Positions 1 to 8,897 of a stretch of DNA of 64,000 bases are shown in pieces; positions within the stretch are counted from its first letter, which is position 1, and each line of letters begins with the position of its first letter. The notes below the pieces were generated by a model. That model searched no databases. It saw nothing but the letters and a program-made list of their open reading frames with translations, and was not told where the DNA came from. The stretch covers positions 1 through 64,000 of the forward strand of contig NZ_BTPU01000007.1 of assembly GCF_036985595.1 (NCBI RefSeq). Reading direction: 5' to 3'. The position numbers and the translations under genes were made by a program. The DNA comes from Vallitalea maricola (GTDB lineage: Bacteria > Bacillota > Clostridia > Lachnospirales > Vallitaleaceae).

Positions 1-12
1 ATAGTAACTTTT

Positions 13-678
13 TTATTTATCTATTTTACCTATTGTTCTTTCTTTTAAAACTCCTTGAAAATTGATATATTTAGTAAATTCTGCAAAAACTGTATCAAAT
101 AATAAATCATATCCAGTTTCATTTAAATGTACTCCATCATCTGAAATTAATCTCTCATAATTATCTTGACTAAGTACTTTATTGTAAAAATCAATTAGTG
201 GACAATTATAATCTTTGGATAAAGTTTTAATTATATGTACGTATTGATTCAAACGTGAATTATTACGTAATGGTTTTGCAATTTCTTCATTAACTGGAGG
301 TGGAGTAATCATAATAGGAATGGGCATACAATTATTTAAACCTGTCCTATTGTTATGTTCAATGATTCTATTAATTATATTAGTTAAATTATTTTCAAAT
401 TCTTCTAGTGGTCTATATTTATTGTTATTAGCACAATCATTAGTGCCGAATTGTACGAAAACCATATTTGGTTGATGAACCAATACAGAAGTTTCGATAG
501 ATTGTAATGCTTCTCTAGTGGTAACACCATTCTTACTAGAATTAACAATATTCCAATATATTGAAGGATAATAGCTGGGTATATACTTTTCAAGCCTATT
601 AATAAAACTATGGGCTTTATTGACACCATAACCATTTGAAATACTATCACCAAATCCAACAATTGTTGTCTTAATCAT
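13..678 (-). CDS. SGNH/GDSL-type hydrolase
   Basis: Probable cytoplasmic serine esterase of the SGNH/GDSL hydrolase family. These enzymes cleave acyl or acetyl esters on varied substrates, and nothing here identifies the substrate. The 221 residues carry the family blocks in order: GDS at 10-12 (nucleophile Ser12), GTND at 78-81 and DGVHL at 181-185 with the catalytic Asp181/His184 pair. There is no signal peptide or membrane segment. The ATG follows GGAGG at a 7-base spacing. It is the last gene of the minus-strand block and is separated from aroA by about 90 bases, so co-transcription is possible but not shown. Family assignment is firm; function is open. Confidence 0.85.
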   Translation of the reverse strand: MIKTTIVGFGDSISNGYGVNKAHSFINRLEKYIPSYYPSIYWNIVNSSKNGVTTREALQSIETSVLVHQPNMVFVQFGTNDCANNNKYRPLEEFENNLTNIINRIIEHNNRTGLNNCMPIPIMITPPPVNEEIAKPLRNNSRLNQYVHIIKTLSKDYNCPLIDFYNKVLSQDNYERLISDDGVHLNETGYDLLFDTVFAEFTKYINFQGVLKERTIGKIDK

Positions 679-768
679 AAGATTACCTCCAGTTTAAATT
701 AACATATTAGCTTTACATTATATAATAATACAAATTAAGAGTAATTCCAATAGTTTTTTTAAAAAAAC

Positions 769-2049
769 TTATAAAACACTTGTATTGTGTAATGAATTGT
801 AAAATCCAGGAAAAGATATATCAATACATTCACTTTGGGGTATGTTTGTTTTTCCTTCTGCAACAAGACCAGCTATAGCTAAAGACATAGCTATACGGTG
901 GTCATTGTAGCTTTTAAGTGTTGCACCTCTAAGATTAGGAGAATAAGATATTATCATACCATCATTAGTCCCTCTGATATCAGCACCCATTTTACTTAAT
1001 TCACTTACCATGGTCTCTATACGATTAGATTCTTTTACTTTTAATTCTTCAGCATCTTTTATGATTGTTTTACCCTCAGCAAAACAAGCAGCTACAGCAA
1101 TTATTGGAATTTCATCAATTAGGGTAGGGATGATATCTTTATCAATTATTGTTCCTGTCAGTTTACTAGATTTTACCATGATATCAGCAACTAACTCACC
1201 GTTAATTTCTCTTTTATTAAGTAAAGAGATATCACCATTCATTGCTTTCAGTACTTTGATAATCCCATCTCTTGTAGGATTAATCCCAACATTTTTAATC
1301 ACTAGCCTAGAATTTTTAGTAATCAAACAAGCTACTATGAAAAATGCAGCTGAAGAAATATCTCCAGGTATATTTATATCTTTTGCATATAGTTCATTTA
1401 CAGGTGTACTTATTATTGTAGAACCCTCAGTTGTTATATTGCCTCCAAAATAATTAAGCATTATTTCAGTATGATTTCTAGAAAGAACAGGTTCTATTAT
1501 TTTAGTATCATTTTCTGTATATAAACTTGCTAGAATTATACATGATTTTACTTGTGCACTAGCAACCAAGGAATTGTGGGTTATATTATGCAGTTTACTA
1601 CCAATGATTTTTAATGGCGCTTTATTATTACTTTCAATAGATACAATGTTAGCTCCCATCTTGGTTAATGGATCTATGATCCTTTTCATAGGTCTACTTT
1701 TGATAGAATCATCTCCAGTTATGATACAATCAAAATCTTGTGGAGCAAGGATTCCAGACATTAACCTAAGTGTAGTACCACTGTTACCTACATATAATTC
1801 GTTTTTAGGCTTTTTAAGACCATGTAATCCTTGACCATTAACAGTGACTAGGGAATCATTAACTTCAATATCAATCCCCATATCCCTAAAGCAACGAATA
1901 GTACTTAAGCAATCTTCACCCATTAAAAATCCTTTTATATTTGTAATACCTTTTGATAGAGCACCTAGCATTATTGCTCTATGGGAAATGGATTTATCCC
2001 CAGGTACATTAATTTCACCTTGTATACTTTTCACAGGATGTATTATCAT
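769..2049 (-). CDS. aroA: 3-phosphoshikimate 1-carboxyvinyltransferase (EPSP synthase)
   Basis: Transfers the enolpyruvyl group of PEP to shikimate-3-phosphate, the sixth step of the cytoplasmic shikimate pathway. The 426-residue length is normal. The N-terminus shows the substrate-binding GDKSISHRA block (residues 17-25), followed by GNSGTT and SRPM motifs and a C-terminal NDHRIAM block, all typical of the family. A GGAGG ribosome site precedes the ATG. It is the third gene of a minus-strand run aroF-tyrA-aroA, 25 bases after tyrA, so the three are very likely one transcript for chorismate and prephenate metabolism. Confidence 0.96.
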   Translation of the reverse strand: MIIHPVKSIQGEINVPGDKSISHRAIMLGALSKGITNIKGFLMGEDCLSTIRCFRDMGIDIEVNDSLVTVNGQGLHGLKKPKNELYVGNSGTTLRLMSGILAPQDFDCIITGDDSIKSRPMKRIIDPLTKMGANIVSIESNNKAPLKIIGSKLHNITHNSLVASAQVKSCIILASLYTENDTKIIEPVLSRNHTEIMLNYFGGNITTEGSTIISTPVNELYAKDINIPGDISSAAFFIVACLITKNSRLVIKNVGINPTRDGIIKVLKAMNGDISLLNKREINGELVADIMVKSSKLTGTIIDKDIIPTLIDEIPIIAVAACFAEGKTIIKDAEELKVKESNRIETMVSELSKMGADIRGTNDGMIISYSPNLRGATLKSYNDHRIAMSLAIAGLVAEGKTNIPQSECIDISFPGFYNSLHNTSVL

Positions 2050-2074
2050 ATTTGCCTCCAGTAGTTATTGTATT

Positions 2075-3169
2075 TTAGACATAAACTCTATAATTCATGC
2101 CAACCAGTATTTCTATACTTTTGTTTTGACTGTCCAAGTCATAAAAAACTATTTCCAATACACCTTCTTGGTGTTCTCTATTATTATTAATTCCTATATT
2201 CTTTATATTTATTTCGTTATTACTTAATAAAGTTGCTATTTCTGCTATAATACCAGGTTTGTCTATTACATCCACTGTAATTTTATATGATTTCATGATA
2301 AAACCCGTATTCTTATCTGAAAATGTATTTCTATAATCTCTGGATGAAGAGAAAAACGAGTATATATTTTCGTTGTTGCACTTAGCTATACTTTCTTTTA
2401 TTAGTGAAAGTTCTTGCTGAAATCTATCTATAACTTTGGTTATTTGCTTATTATTAGTTGAACATATTTGCTGCCACATATCTGGAGAGGAAGATGCTAT
2501 TCTAGTTATATCTTTGAATCCTCCTGCAGCAAGTGTATGCATATGTTTATCAGGTGTATCTAGTTCAGATACCAGATTAACAAGTGTAGAAGCAATAACA
2601 TGGGGTACATGGCTGATTGTAGCTGTAATAAAATCATGTTTTGAAGGTTCTATTACGATAGGTAATGCACCAATTTCCGTAATAATTGTCTGTAACATGG
2701 CTATTTTGTCCTCTGATGTAACAGGTAGAGGAGTCAATATATAATAGGCATTTTCAAAAAGATGGCTATCAGCAGCGGTTATCCCGCTTTTTTCAGATCC
2801 AGCCATTGGATGACCACCAATAAAATTATTATCACAGTTCATGCCTATTGCAGCATCAATTATTATCTCTTTTGTACTTCCAACATCTGTTATAATACAA
2901 TCTTTATTTATTATTGGTAGTAATTGGTTTAAAGCTTCTATATTATTTTCTACAGGTGCACATAAAAAAATAATTTGGCAATCCTCAAAATTATTATCAA
3001 TAACAGTAGTATAATCGTCAATAATTTTTTCATTCAAAGCTGTTTCAAGTGAAGTAGTATCAATGTCATAAGCAATTATTTTACATGTTTTATATTGAAC
3101 TTTGATAGCTTTAGCTAAGGAACCGCCTATTAATCCAAGTCCGATAAAGCCAATCTTATCTAGATTCAT
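2075..3169 (-). CDS. tyrA: Prephenate dehydrogenase with C-terminal ACT domain
   Basis: NAD(P)-dependent oxidative decarboxylation of prephenate to 4-hydroxyphenylpyruvate, the committed step to tyrosine. The 364 residues start with a Rossmann fingerprint GLGLIGGS (residues 10-17), continue through a conserved HPMAGSEKSG block in the dehydrogenase domain, and end with an ACT-like regulatory domain from about residue 290 (VDVIDKPGIIAEIATLL). ACT domains in this family usually bind the end-product amino acid, so tyrosine feedback is plausible. The start codon overlaps the aroF stop (TAATG), indicating translational coupling in the aro operon. Confidence 0.94.
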   Translation of the reverse strand: MNLDKIGFIGLGLIGGSLAKAIKVQYKTCKIIAYDIDTTSLETALNEKIIDDYTTVIDNNFEDCQIIFLCAPVENNIEALNQLLPIINKDCIITDVGSTKEIIIDAAIGMNCDNNFIGGHPMAGSEKSGITAADSHLFENAYYILTPLPVTSEDKIAMLQTIITEIGALPIVIEPSKHDFITATISHVPHVIASTLVNLVSELDTPDKHMHTLAAGGFKDITRIASSSPDMWQQICSTNNKQITKVIDRFQQELSLIKESIAKCNNENIYSFFSSSRDYRNTFSDKNTGFIMKSYKITVDVIDKPGIIAEIATLLSNNEINIKNIGINNNREHQEGVLEIVFYDLDSQNKSIEILVGMNYRVYV

Positions 3170-4182
3170 TACAAAGTCTTCCCAACAAGATTAGAGAAAG
3201 GTCTTAACTCATTGCATAATAATTCAAATTCATCAGGTGGCAATGATTGAGGACCGTCCGATAAAGCCACAGCAGGGTTAGGGTGCACTTCAACCATAAT
3301 ACCATCTGCACCTACAGCAACTGAGGCTTTGGATAGAGGATTAACATAGGCTCTTTTACCAGTAGCATGACAAGGGTCTACTATTATTGGTAAGTGGCTT
3401 TTATGTTTTATAATAGGTATAGCGCTAATGTCTAGTGTATTTCTTGTAGCTGTTTCAAATGTTCTAATACCTCTTTCACATAAAACGACATTTTTATTTC
3501 CTTCACTCATTATATATTCAGCAGCATTTAACCATTCATCTATAGTTGCAGATAAACCTCTTTTCAAAAGAACAGGGGTATTGGTTTTTCCGATTTCTTT
3601 TAGTAAGTAGAAATTCTGCATATTCCTTGCACCGATTTGGAACATATCAACATATTTATAAGCAGTTTCAACAGATTTTAGACTGGTGACCTCACATACA
3701 ATTGGCAGCCCTGTTTCTTCACGAGCTTTTGCCATATATTTTAGTCCTTCTTCTTCTAATCCTTGGAATGAGTAAGGGGATGTACGAGGTTTGTAAGCAC
3801 CTCCTCTAAGAATTGATGCACCAGATTTTTTAATCGCATGAGCAGTTTCGATGATTTGCTTTTCATTTTCTATAGCACAAGGTCCAGCCATAATTACAAA
3901 TTTGTTACCGCCTATTTCAACATCTCTTACCTTAATAATAGAGGAGTTCATGTTGAATTTTTTATTTGCCAGTTTATATGATTCAGTAACAGGGACAATC
4001 TTTTCAACGCCGCCCATTAATTCAATATTACATTTGGATAATTTGGATTTATCACCAACAACACCTATTATGGTTATTTGATCTCCTGTTGATAGATGTG
4101 TTTTAAGTCCATGGTCTTCAACTAAGTTTATGACGTTTTTTATATCTTGTTCGTTAACATTTGGTTTCATTACAATAATCAT
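3169..4182 (-). CDS. aroF: 3-deoxy-7-phosphoheptulonate synthase (type I-beta)
   Basis: Condenses PEP with erythrose-4-phosphate to DAHP, the entry step of aromatic biosynthesis. The 337-residue form has an N-terminal ferredoxin-like regulatory domain (about 1-75) and a barrel with GPCAIE, RGGAYKPRTSP and DPCHATGKR motifs, the layout of the I-beta class (Thermotoga/Bacillus type). I chose the ATG at 4182 because AAAGGAGG lies just upstream. The frame stays open for 38 more codons to 4296, but that ATG has no ribosome site and the segment lies in an inverted-repeat leader. First gene of aroF-tyrA-aroA. Confidence 0.95.
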   Translation of the reverse strand: MIIVMKPNVNEQDIKNVINLVEDHGLKTHLSTGDQITIIGVVGDKSKLSKCNIELMGGVEKIVPVTESYKLANKKFNMNSSIIKVRDVEIGGNKFVIMAGPCAIENEKQIIETAHAIKKSGASILRGGAYKPRTSPYSFQGLEEEGLKYMAKAREETGLPIVCEVTSLKSVETAYKYVDMFQIGARNMQNFYLLKEIGKTNTPVLLKRGLSATIDEWLNAAEYIMSEGNKNVVLCERGIRTFETATRNTLDISAIPIIKHKSHLPIIVDPCHATGKRAYVNPLSKASVAVGADGIMVEVHPNPAVALSDGPQSLPPDEFELLCNELRPFSNLVGKTL

Positions 4183-4220
4183 TGTTATACCTCCTTTAAT
4201 ATGTATATGATATAGTATTA

Positions 4221-4311
4221 AATAAAACAGACTCTGTTTAGCAGTAAGCCAAGAAGGCATAGTATAGACCCTTTTACAATATTTAAGGGTCTGCATAGCT
4301 AAACAGAGTCT
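4221..4311 (-). promoter_or_regulatory. Candidate attenuator/leader structure before aroF
   Basis: Read on the minus strand, a 14-base arm (4298-4311, AGACTCTGTTTAGC) pairs perfectly with 4229-4242, and the second arm is followed at once by GTTTTATTT, as in an intrinsic terminator. The loop holds another hairpin with 8-base arms (4266-4273 and 4285-4292). A terminator between the likely promoter and the aroF ribosome site suggests premature-termination control of the aro operon. I do not recognise it as a T-box or a known riboswitch, and no alternative pairing was demonstrated. Confidence 0.5.
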
Positions 4312-4410
4312 ATAATGATAGTTGAAAGCTAATCAATAATATACTATAAGTCAGCCCTTTAATATTTATAGTATACCATAATCAGCTATAAACTAAAATA
4401 AATATTAGGG

Positions 4411-5493
4411 TTAAATCAATTGTTCTACTGCTTCAAAGAATGTATCCATTTCTTCTTTTGTACCTAGTGTTACACGTTGATATGTATCCATTCCAAAGTA
4501 GAAACCAGGTCTTACAATAACGCCTTTTTTCTGTAGCTCTACAAATAAATCCATACTTGGTTTTTTGAAATCAATCATTAGGAAGTTACCATGACCTTCA
4601 ATATAATCCATTCCTAATTCATCAAGTCTTCTATAAGTATATTCTTTAACAGCCTTATTAGCTTCAAAAGTATTCTTGACAAATTCTTCATCAGAAAGAG
4701 CAGCTAAAGCACCTTCTTGAGCACCAGTAGTTACATTGAATGGTCCACGTACTCTATTAATATAATCTATAATTTCTGGATGAGCTATTCCATAACCAAC
4801 ACGTAAAGATGCTAAACCATACATTTTAGAGAATGTTCTTAGTATGATTAAGTTATCGTATTCTTTTAATAGTGGTACTGACTCTGGGTAATTATCATCG
4901 TAGACATATTCATAATATGCTTCATCAAGTACTATTAGAATATTACTTGGTATTTTTTTAATGAATTCTAATTGTTCTTTTTCAGTGATAATTGTACCTG
5001 TAGGGTTATTAGGGTTAGCTATGAAAATAACCTTAGTACGATCTGTCACTTTATCAACGATTCCATTTAAATCATAAGTATGATTGATTAAAGGTACTTG
5101 TATTATTTTACCTCCCATAGTTTTAACTGATGCACTATATTGAGCAAAACTAGGTGTACATGTTATAGCTTCATCTGATGGACCAATAAAAGTACGACCT
5201 ATTATAGATAAAAGTTCATCTGATCCAGCACCAAAAACAAGTTGATTAGTTTCTACATTCATTTTTTCTGCTATAGCATTTCTTAATTTTGTGCAGTTGC
5301 CATCAGGATAGAGTGATGGTGTTTTTAAAGTCTCAATGATTGCTTCTTTCGCTTTTTCAGAACAACCATATGGATTTTCATTAGAAGCAAGTTTAGTAAC
5401 TTTGTCAAGATTAAATTCTTTTTTCACATCGTCTATTGGCTTGCCTGGTACGTAAGCTCTTAGAGATTCAACTTCTTTTCTACAACTAACCAT
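4411..5493 (-). CDS. hisC: Histidinol-phosphate / aromatic aminotransferase
   Basis: Class I/II PLP aminotransferase of the HisC family, which makes histidinol-phosphate from imidazole-acetol phosphate. In several Firmicutes it also transaminates phenylpyruvate and hydroxyphenylpyruvate. The 360 residues contain an ANPNNPTG block, a DEAYYEY block and the RTFSKMYGLASLRVGY segment with the PLP-binding lysine. The ATG at 5493 is preferred over a GTG at 5511, which lies inside the AAGGAG ribosome site. It sits upstream of aroF-tyrA-aroA on the same strand but about 230 bases away, beyond the aroF leader. No other his biosynthetic gene adjoins it, so an aromatic role is a reasonable inference. Confidence 0.88.
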   Translation of the reverse strand: MVSCRKEVESLRAYVPGKPIDDVKKEFNLDKVTKLASNENPYGCSEKAKEAIIETLKTPSLYPDGNCTKLRNAIAEKMNVETNQLVFGAGSDELLSIIGRTFIGPSDEAITCTPSFAQYSASVKTMGGKIIQVPLINHTYDLNGIVDKVTDRTKVIFIANPNNPTGTIITEKEQLEFIKKIPSNILIVLDEAYYEYVYDDNYPESVPLLKEYDNLIILRTFSKMYGLASLRVGYGIAHPEIIDYINRVRGPFNVTTGAQEGALAALSDEEFVKNTFEANKAVKEYTYRRLDELGMDYIEGHGNFLMIDFKKPSMDLFVELQKKGVIVRPGFYFGMDTYQRVTLGTKEEMDTFFEAVEQLI

Positions 5494-6250
5494 TTTAATA
5501 TTCTCCTTCACAATTATATTTTCAATTAATATATGTAGCCTATAATACTACGTTACTAATTAGATACATACATTCTATCATATATATTATATTTTTGTTG
5601 ATAAACTATATATTTTTTTGATTATACCATTAAATAAACTTAATTATTAAAGTTAATTCCTTAACATATTAATAAGATTAACCTGCGAGAAAGGGAAATC
5701 ATTTATAAATATAGAAAATAGTAAATGTATTTTATTAACATATTTACATATAATATACAGGACAGGTTTTAGTAATAATATAGTTTTATATATTTTACGC
5801 TTAATAGCTTTTTATGTCAACACTTTAAAGCCGCAAAGTGAAATGAATTTATTTTAAAAATTCGGGATTTAGATAAGTTTTTAAAGATATTATATATAGT
5901 TCTTGATGCAATTAATTAAAAATTATTTTATTATAAAACTATATTTATATATTAAGCTTAATATACTTAATAGTTAATTTAATTAAGTTGGGGATTGATG
6001 AAATATGCACATAAGCATTTATGAGGTGAACTGTCAAAAATGTTGTGCAAAATTAATAAAATAAATAAATGTTTTTTGAAATTATTGAAGGAATTCAATG
6101 ATTATAGTAGAATATTAAATATATCACATATTTAGTGTTGTAAGTTCAATAATTTAATAACAACTTTATTTTTTTGATAAAAGATTGAAAAAATATTACG
6201 TTGTATTTACTAATTTTGTAAAAAATATTCCAATGATTGGGGGAAAATCC
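5494..6250. other. AT-rich divergent intergenic region
   Basis: About 757 bases between the divergent hisC and EF-G-like genes. It is extremely AT-rich and should hold both promoters, but I could not assign convincing -35/-10 pairs. Two very short frames (5998-6024 and 6005-6064) follow the sequence GGGGATTGAT but do not look like real genes. A small hairpin (CACTTT/AAAGTG, 5821-5840) lacks a T-run. No RNA gene or repeat was recognised. Confidence 0.4.
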
Positions 6251-8326
6251 ATGAAAATCTACTCATCTGAACAAATTCGTAACGTTGCACTCTTAGGTCA
6301 TGGTGGAAGTGGTAAGACAACTTTATCAGAAGCTATGGCAAACGTTGCAGGAATAACTAAGAGACAAGGAAAAATTGAAGAAGGGAATACAATAAGTGAT
6401 TTCGACAAAGAAGAAATTAAAAGAGGTTTTTCAATTAACACGTCCTGTATTCCTATTGAATGGCAAGATTGCAAGATTAACTTACTAGATACACCAGGAT
6501 ATTTTGATTTTATGGGAGAAGCAAAAGAAGCGACAAGAGTTGCTGATAGTGCAATTATTATTGTATCTGGAAAATCTGGTGTTGAAGTAGGAACTGAAAA
6601 AGCTTGGGAATATGCAGAAGAGATGGAAATACCTAAAATGGTATTTGTTACTGATATGGATGACGATCAAGCAAGTCTTAAAAATGTTCTAGACCAATTA
6701 AGAGATATTTTTGGAAAGAGTATTGCTCCTTTCCAAGTTCCTATCAAAGAAGGAGAACACTTTGTTGGTTTTGTCAATGTAGTTAAGATGCAAGGAAGAA
6801 AATTTATTAAAGACCATGTAGAACAATGTGATATACCAGAAGGAATGGCTAGCGAATTAGAACCAGTAAGAGAAATGATTCTAGAAGCAGTTGCAGAGAG
6901 TGATGAAGAGTTGATGGAGAAATACTTTGAGGGTGAGCAATTTACACTTGAAGAGATTCAAACAGCACTTCATAACGGAGTTATTGAAGGAACTATTGTT
7001 CCTGTACTATGTGGTTCAGGTATTTTAAATACAGGCGTACAAGTATTGCTTAATTCCATAGTTAAATATATGCCAGCTCCAAAAGAAGAGAATACAGTAG
7101 TTAAGGGACTAGATCCTAATACAGGAGAAGAAATTGAAGTTACATGTGACAAAGATGAATCAATGAGTGCCTTGATATTTAAGACAATTGTAGACCCATA
7201 TATTGGAAGATTATCATTATTTAGAGTATACTCTGGAATTTTAAAAGCTGATTCCAGTTATTTGAATGTTAACAAAGAGGATAGCGAAAGAATTTCACAT
7301 ATTTATGTTTTAAGAGGTAAAGAGCAGATTGAAGTTAAAGAGATTAGAGCAGGTGATATCGGGGCTGTTGCCAAGTTATCAAATACTAGTACAGGGGATA
7401 CATTATGTGATAAGAAAAGACCTGTTAAATTAAACGGTATAGATTTCCCTGAATCTCTTGCATGTAGAGCTGTATTTCCAAAAACAAAAGGTGATGAAGA
7501 AAAAATCTCATCAGGTCTTCATAAGTTAATGGAAGAAGACCCAACAATTAAAGTTGTTTTGGATTCTGAAAACCATCAAGAATTATTATATGGTATTGGT
7601 GGTCAACATTTGGATGTTATAACTAGCAAATTAGAGGCTAAGTTTAAAGTAGGTGTGGATCTAAAAAAACCTAAAGTACCTTATAGAGAAACAATTAAGA
7701 AAAAGGTTAAAGTTCAAGGTAAACATAAGAAACAATCTGGTGGTCATGGACAATATGGTGATGTTCATATTGAATTTGAACCTTCAGGTGATAGGGAAAC
7801 ACCTTATATATTTGAAGAAAAAATATTTGGAGGCTCAGTTCCAAAAAATTATTTCCCAGCAGTTGAAAAAGGATTACAAGAATCAGTCCATCATGGTGTG
7901 ATTGCTGGCTATCCAGTTGTAGGAGTAAAAGCTACATTGGTAGATGGTTCTTATCATCCAGTAGATTCATCAGAAATGGCATTCAAAATTGCTACAACAC
8001 AGGCATTCAAAAAAGGAATGGTAGAAGCTACACCAGTTTTATTAGAGCCAATTGTAAGTGTTAAAGTAATAGTGCCAGATGCTTATATGGGAGATATTAT
8101 TGGAGACCTTAATAAAAGAAGAGGTCGTGTGTTAGGTATGAACCCTGCAAAAGGTAAGCAAGAAATTATTGCAGAGGTTCCACAATCAGAGATGTATGGA
8201 TATTCAACAGACCTTCGTTCTATGACACAGAGTAGAGGATTATTTACTCAGAAATTCGAGCGTTATGATGAAGCTCCTATGGATGTTCAAGAGAAAGTAA
8301 TTGAAGCTAAGAAAAACGAGGAATAA
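6251..8326 (+). CDS. EF-G-like translational GTPase (FusA2-type paralogue)
   Basis: A 691-residue five-domain protein built like elongation factor G. GTPase motifs: P-loop GHGGSGKT at 16-23, RGFSI at the switch I position and DTPGYFDF for G3. The guanine-recognition motif reads TDMD rather than the canonical NKMD. The C-terminal half has the EF-G domain IV/V pattern (KHKKQSGGHGQYGDV, DAYMGDIIGDLNKRRGRV). It lies apart from ribosomal-protein genes, so it is probably a paralogue and not the housekeeping fusA; whether it drives translocation, recycling or stress rescue cannot be told. The ATG at 6251 follows GGGGGA; the open frame begins 22 codons earlier without a ribosome site. Confidence 0.85.
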   Translation: MKIYSSEQIRNVALLGHGGSGKTTLSEAMANVAGITKRQGKIEEGNTISDFDKEEIKRGFSINTSCIPIEWQDCKINLLDTPGYFDFMGEAKEATRVADSAIIIVSGKSGVEVGTEKAWEYAEEMEIPKMVFVTDMDDDQASLKNVLDQLRDIFGKSIAPFQVPIKEGEHFVGFVNVVKMQGRKFIKDHVEQCDIPEGMASELEPVREMILEAVAESDEELMEKYFEGEQFTLEEIQTALHNGVIEGTIVPVLCGSGILNTGVQVLLNSIVKYMPAPKEENTVVKGLDPNTGEEIEVTCDKDESMSALIFKTIVDPYIGRLSLFRVYSGILKADSSYLNVNKEDSERISHIYVLRGKEQIEVKEIRAGDIGAVAKLSNTSTGDTLCDKKRPVKLNGIDFPESLACRAVFPKTKGDEEKISSGLHKLMEEDPTIKVVLDSENHQELLYGIGGQHLDVITSKLEAKFKVGVDLKKPKVPYRETIKKKVKVQGKHKKQSGGHGQYGDVHIEFEPSGDRETPYIFEEKIFGGSVPKNYFPAVEKGLQESVHHGVIAGYPVVGVKATLVDGSYHPVDSSEMAFKIATTQAFKKGMVEATPVLLEPIVSVKVIVPDAYMGDIIGDLNKRRGRVLGMNPAKGKQEIIAEVPQSEMYGYSTDLRSMTQSRGLFTQKFERYDEAPMDVQEKVIEAKKNEE

Positions 8327-8336
8327 AAGGAAAAAT

Positions 8337-8365
8337 GGCTGTCCATTATATGGATGGCCTTTTTT
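8337..8365 (+). terminator. Intrinsic terminator after EF-G-like gene
   Basis: Arms GGCTGTCCAT and ATGGATGGCC form a 10-bp stem with two G-U pairs and a short loop, followed by six Ts. It lies 10 bases after the stop codon. Confidence 0.9.
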
Positions 8366-8415
8366 AAGTTGGTATGTTAATATAAAAATAGAATTGTATG
8401 TTGAGGTGGAGAATT

Positions 8416-8883
8416 ATGTTATTTGTTTTTATGGGAGAAAGTTGTACAGGTAAGTCTACTATTGCTGATATAATTAGTCATAAAATTAATGCAGAAGTAT
8501 ATAGTGGAAAAGAGTATATGAAATTAGCTAAAAATGAATATGATGCTTGGAAGATTTTTTATAATAAATTGGTTGATGCAAGTGTTGATGTATATAATTG
8601 TGATAACAACATCATATATGTTATAACTGAAAAGGATATGATAGCAAAACTTGATAATCTTAATTGTGTTAAAGTCAAATTTATAGCAGACATTGATATA
8701 ATTAAGACTAGATTTTCAAAGAGGATGAAAGGTAATTTGCCAAAACCTATCATAAGTATGATAGAGAGGAAGTCACTAGAATGGAAAGAGGTAGAAGGGG
8801 ATATAGTACTTGATACTTTTAAAAATAATATTGAAGAAAATATCAATAAAATATTAGAAGTAACTTATAAAAAGAACGCTTGA
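8416..8883 (+). CDS. Small P-loop nucleotide-binding protein, kinase-like
   Basis: A 155-residue protein with a Walker A motif, GESCTGKST, at residues 7-15, a position typical of small nucleoside or adenylate-type kinases and AAA_33-like proteins. I see no clear lid or family-specific motif, so substrate and activity are unknown. The frame starts at 8398, but the ATG at 8416 sits 4 bases after GAGGTGGAG and puts the P-loop close to the N-terminus as expected. The next gene follows by 14 bases, which suggests a small operon with the membrane-anchored protein. Confidence 0.7.
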   Translation: MLFVFMGESCTGKSTIADIISHKINAEVYSGKEYMKLAKNEYDAWKIFYNKLVDASVDVYNCDNNIIYVITEKDMIAKLDNLNCVKVKFIADIDIIKTRFSKRMKGNLPKPIISMIERKSLEWKEVEGDIVLDTFKNNIEENINKILEVTYKKNA

Positions 8884-8897
8884 GGGGAGATTAACTT

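Noticed and set aside
752..769. Palindrome AGTTTTTTT/AAAAAAACT at the aroA stop
   Set aside because: Pure A/T pairing, not a stable terminator stem.
1010..1453. Plus-strand frames inside aroA, tyrA and aroF
   Set aside because: Shadow frames on the strand opposite strongly supported genes, lacking ribosome sites and motifs.
4183..4296. N-terminal extension of aroF by 38 codons
   Set aside because: It starts with an ATG that has no ribosome site and lies in an inverted repeat; the ATG at 4182 has AAAGGAGG.
5998..6064. Two tiny frames after GGGGATTGAT
   Set aside because: Only 8 and 19 codons, overlapping, with no strong ribosome site or conservation evidence.
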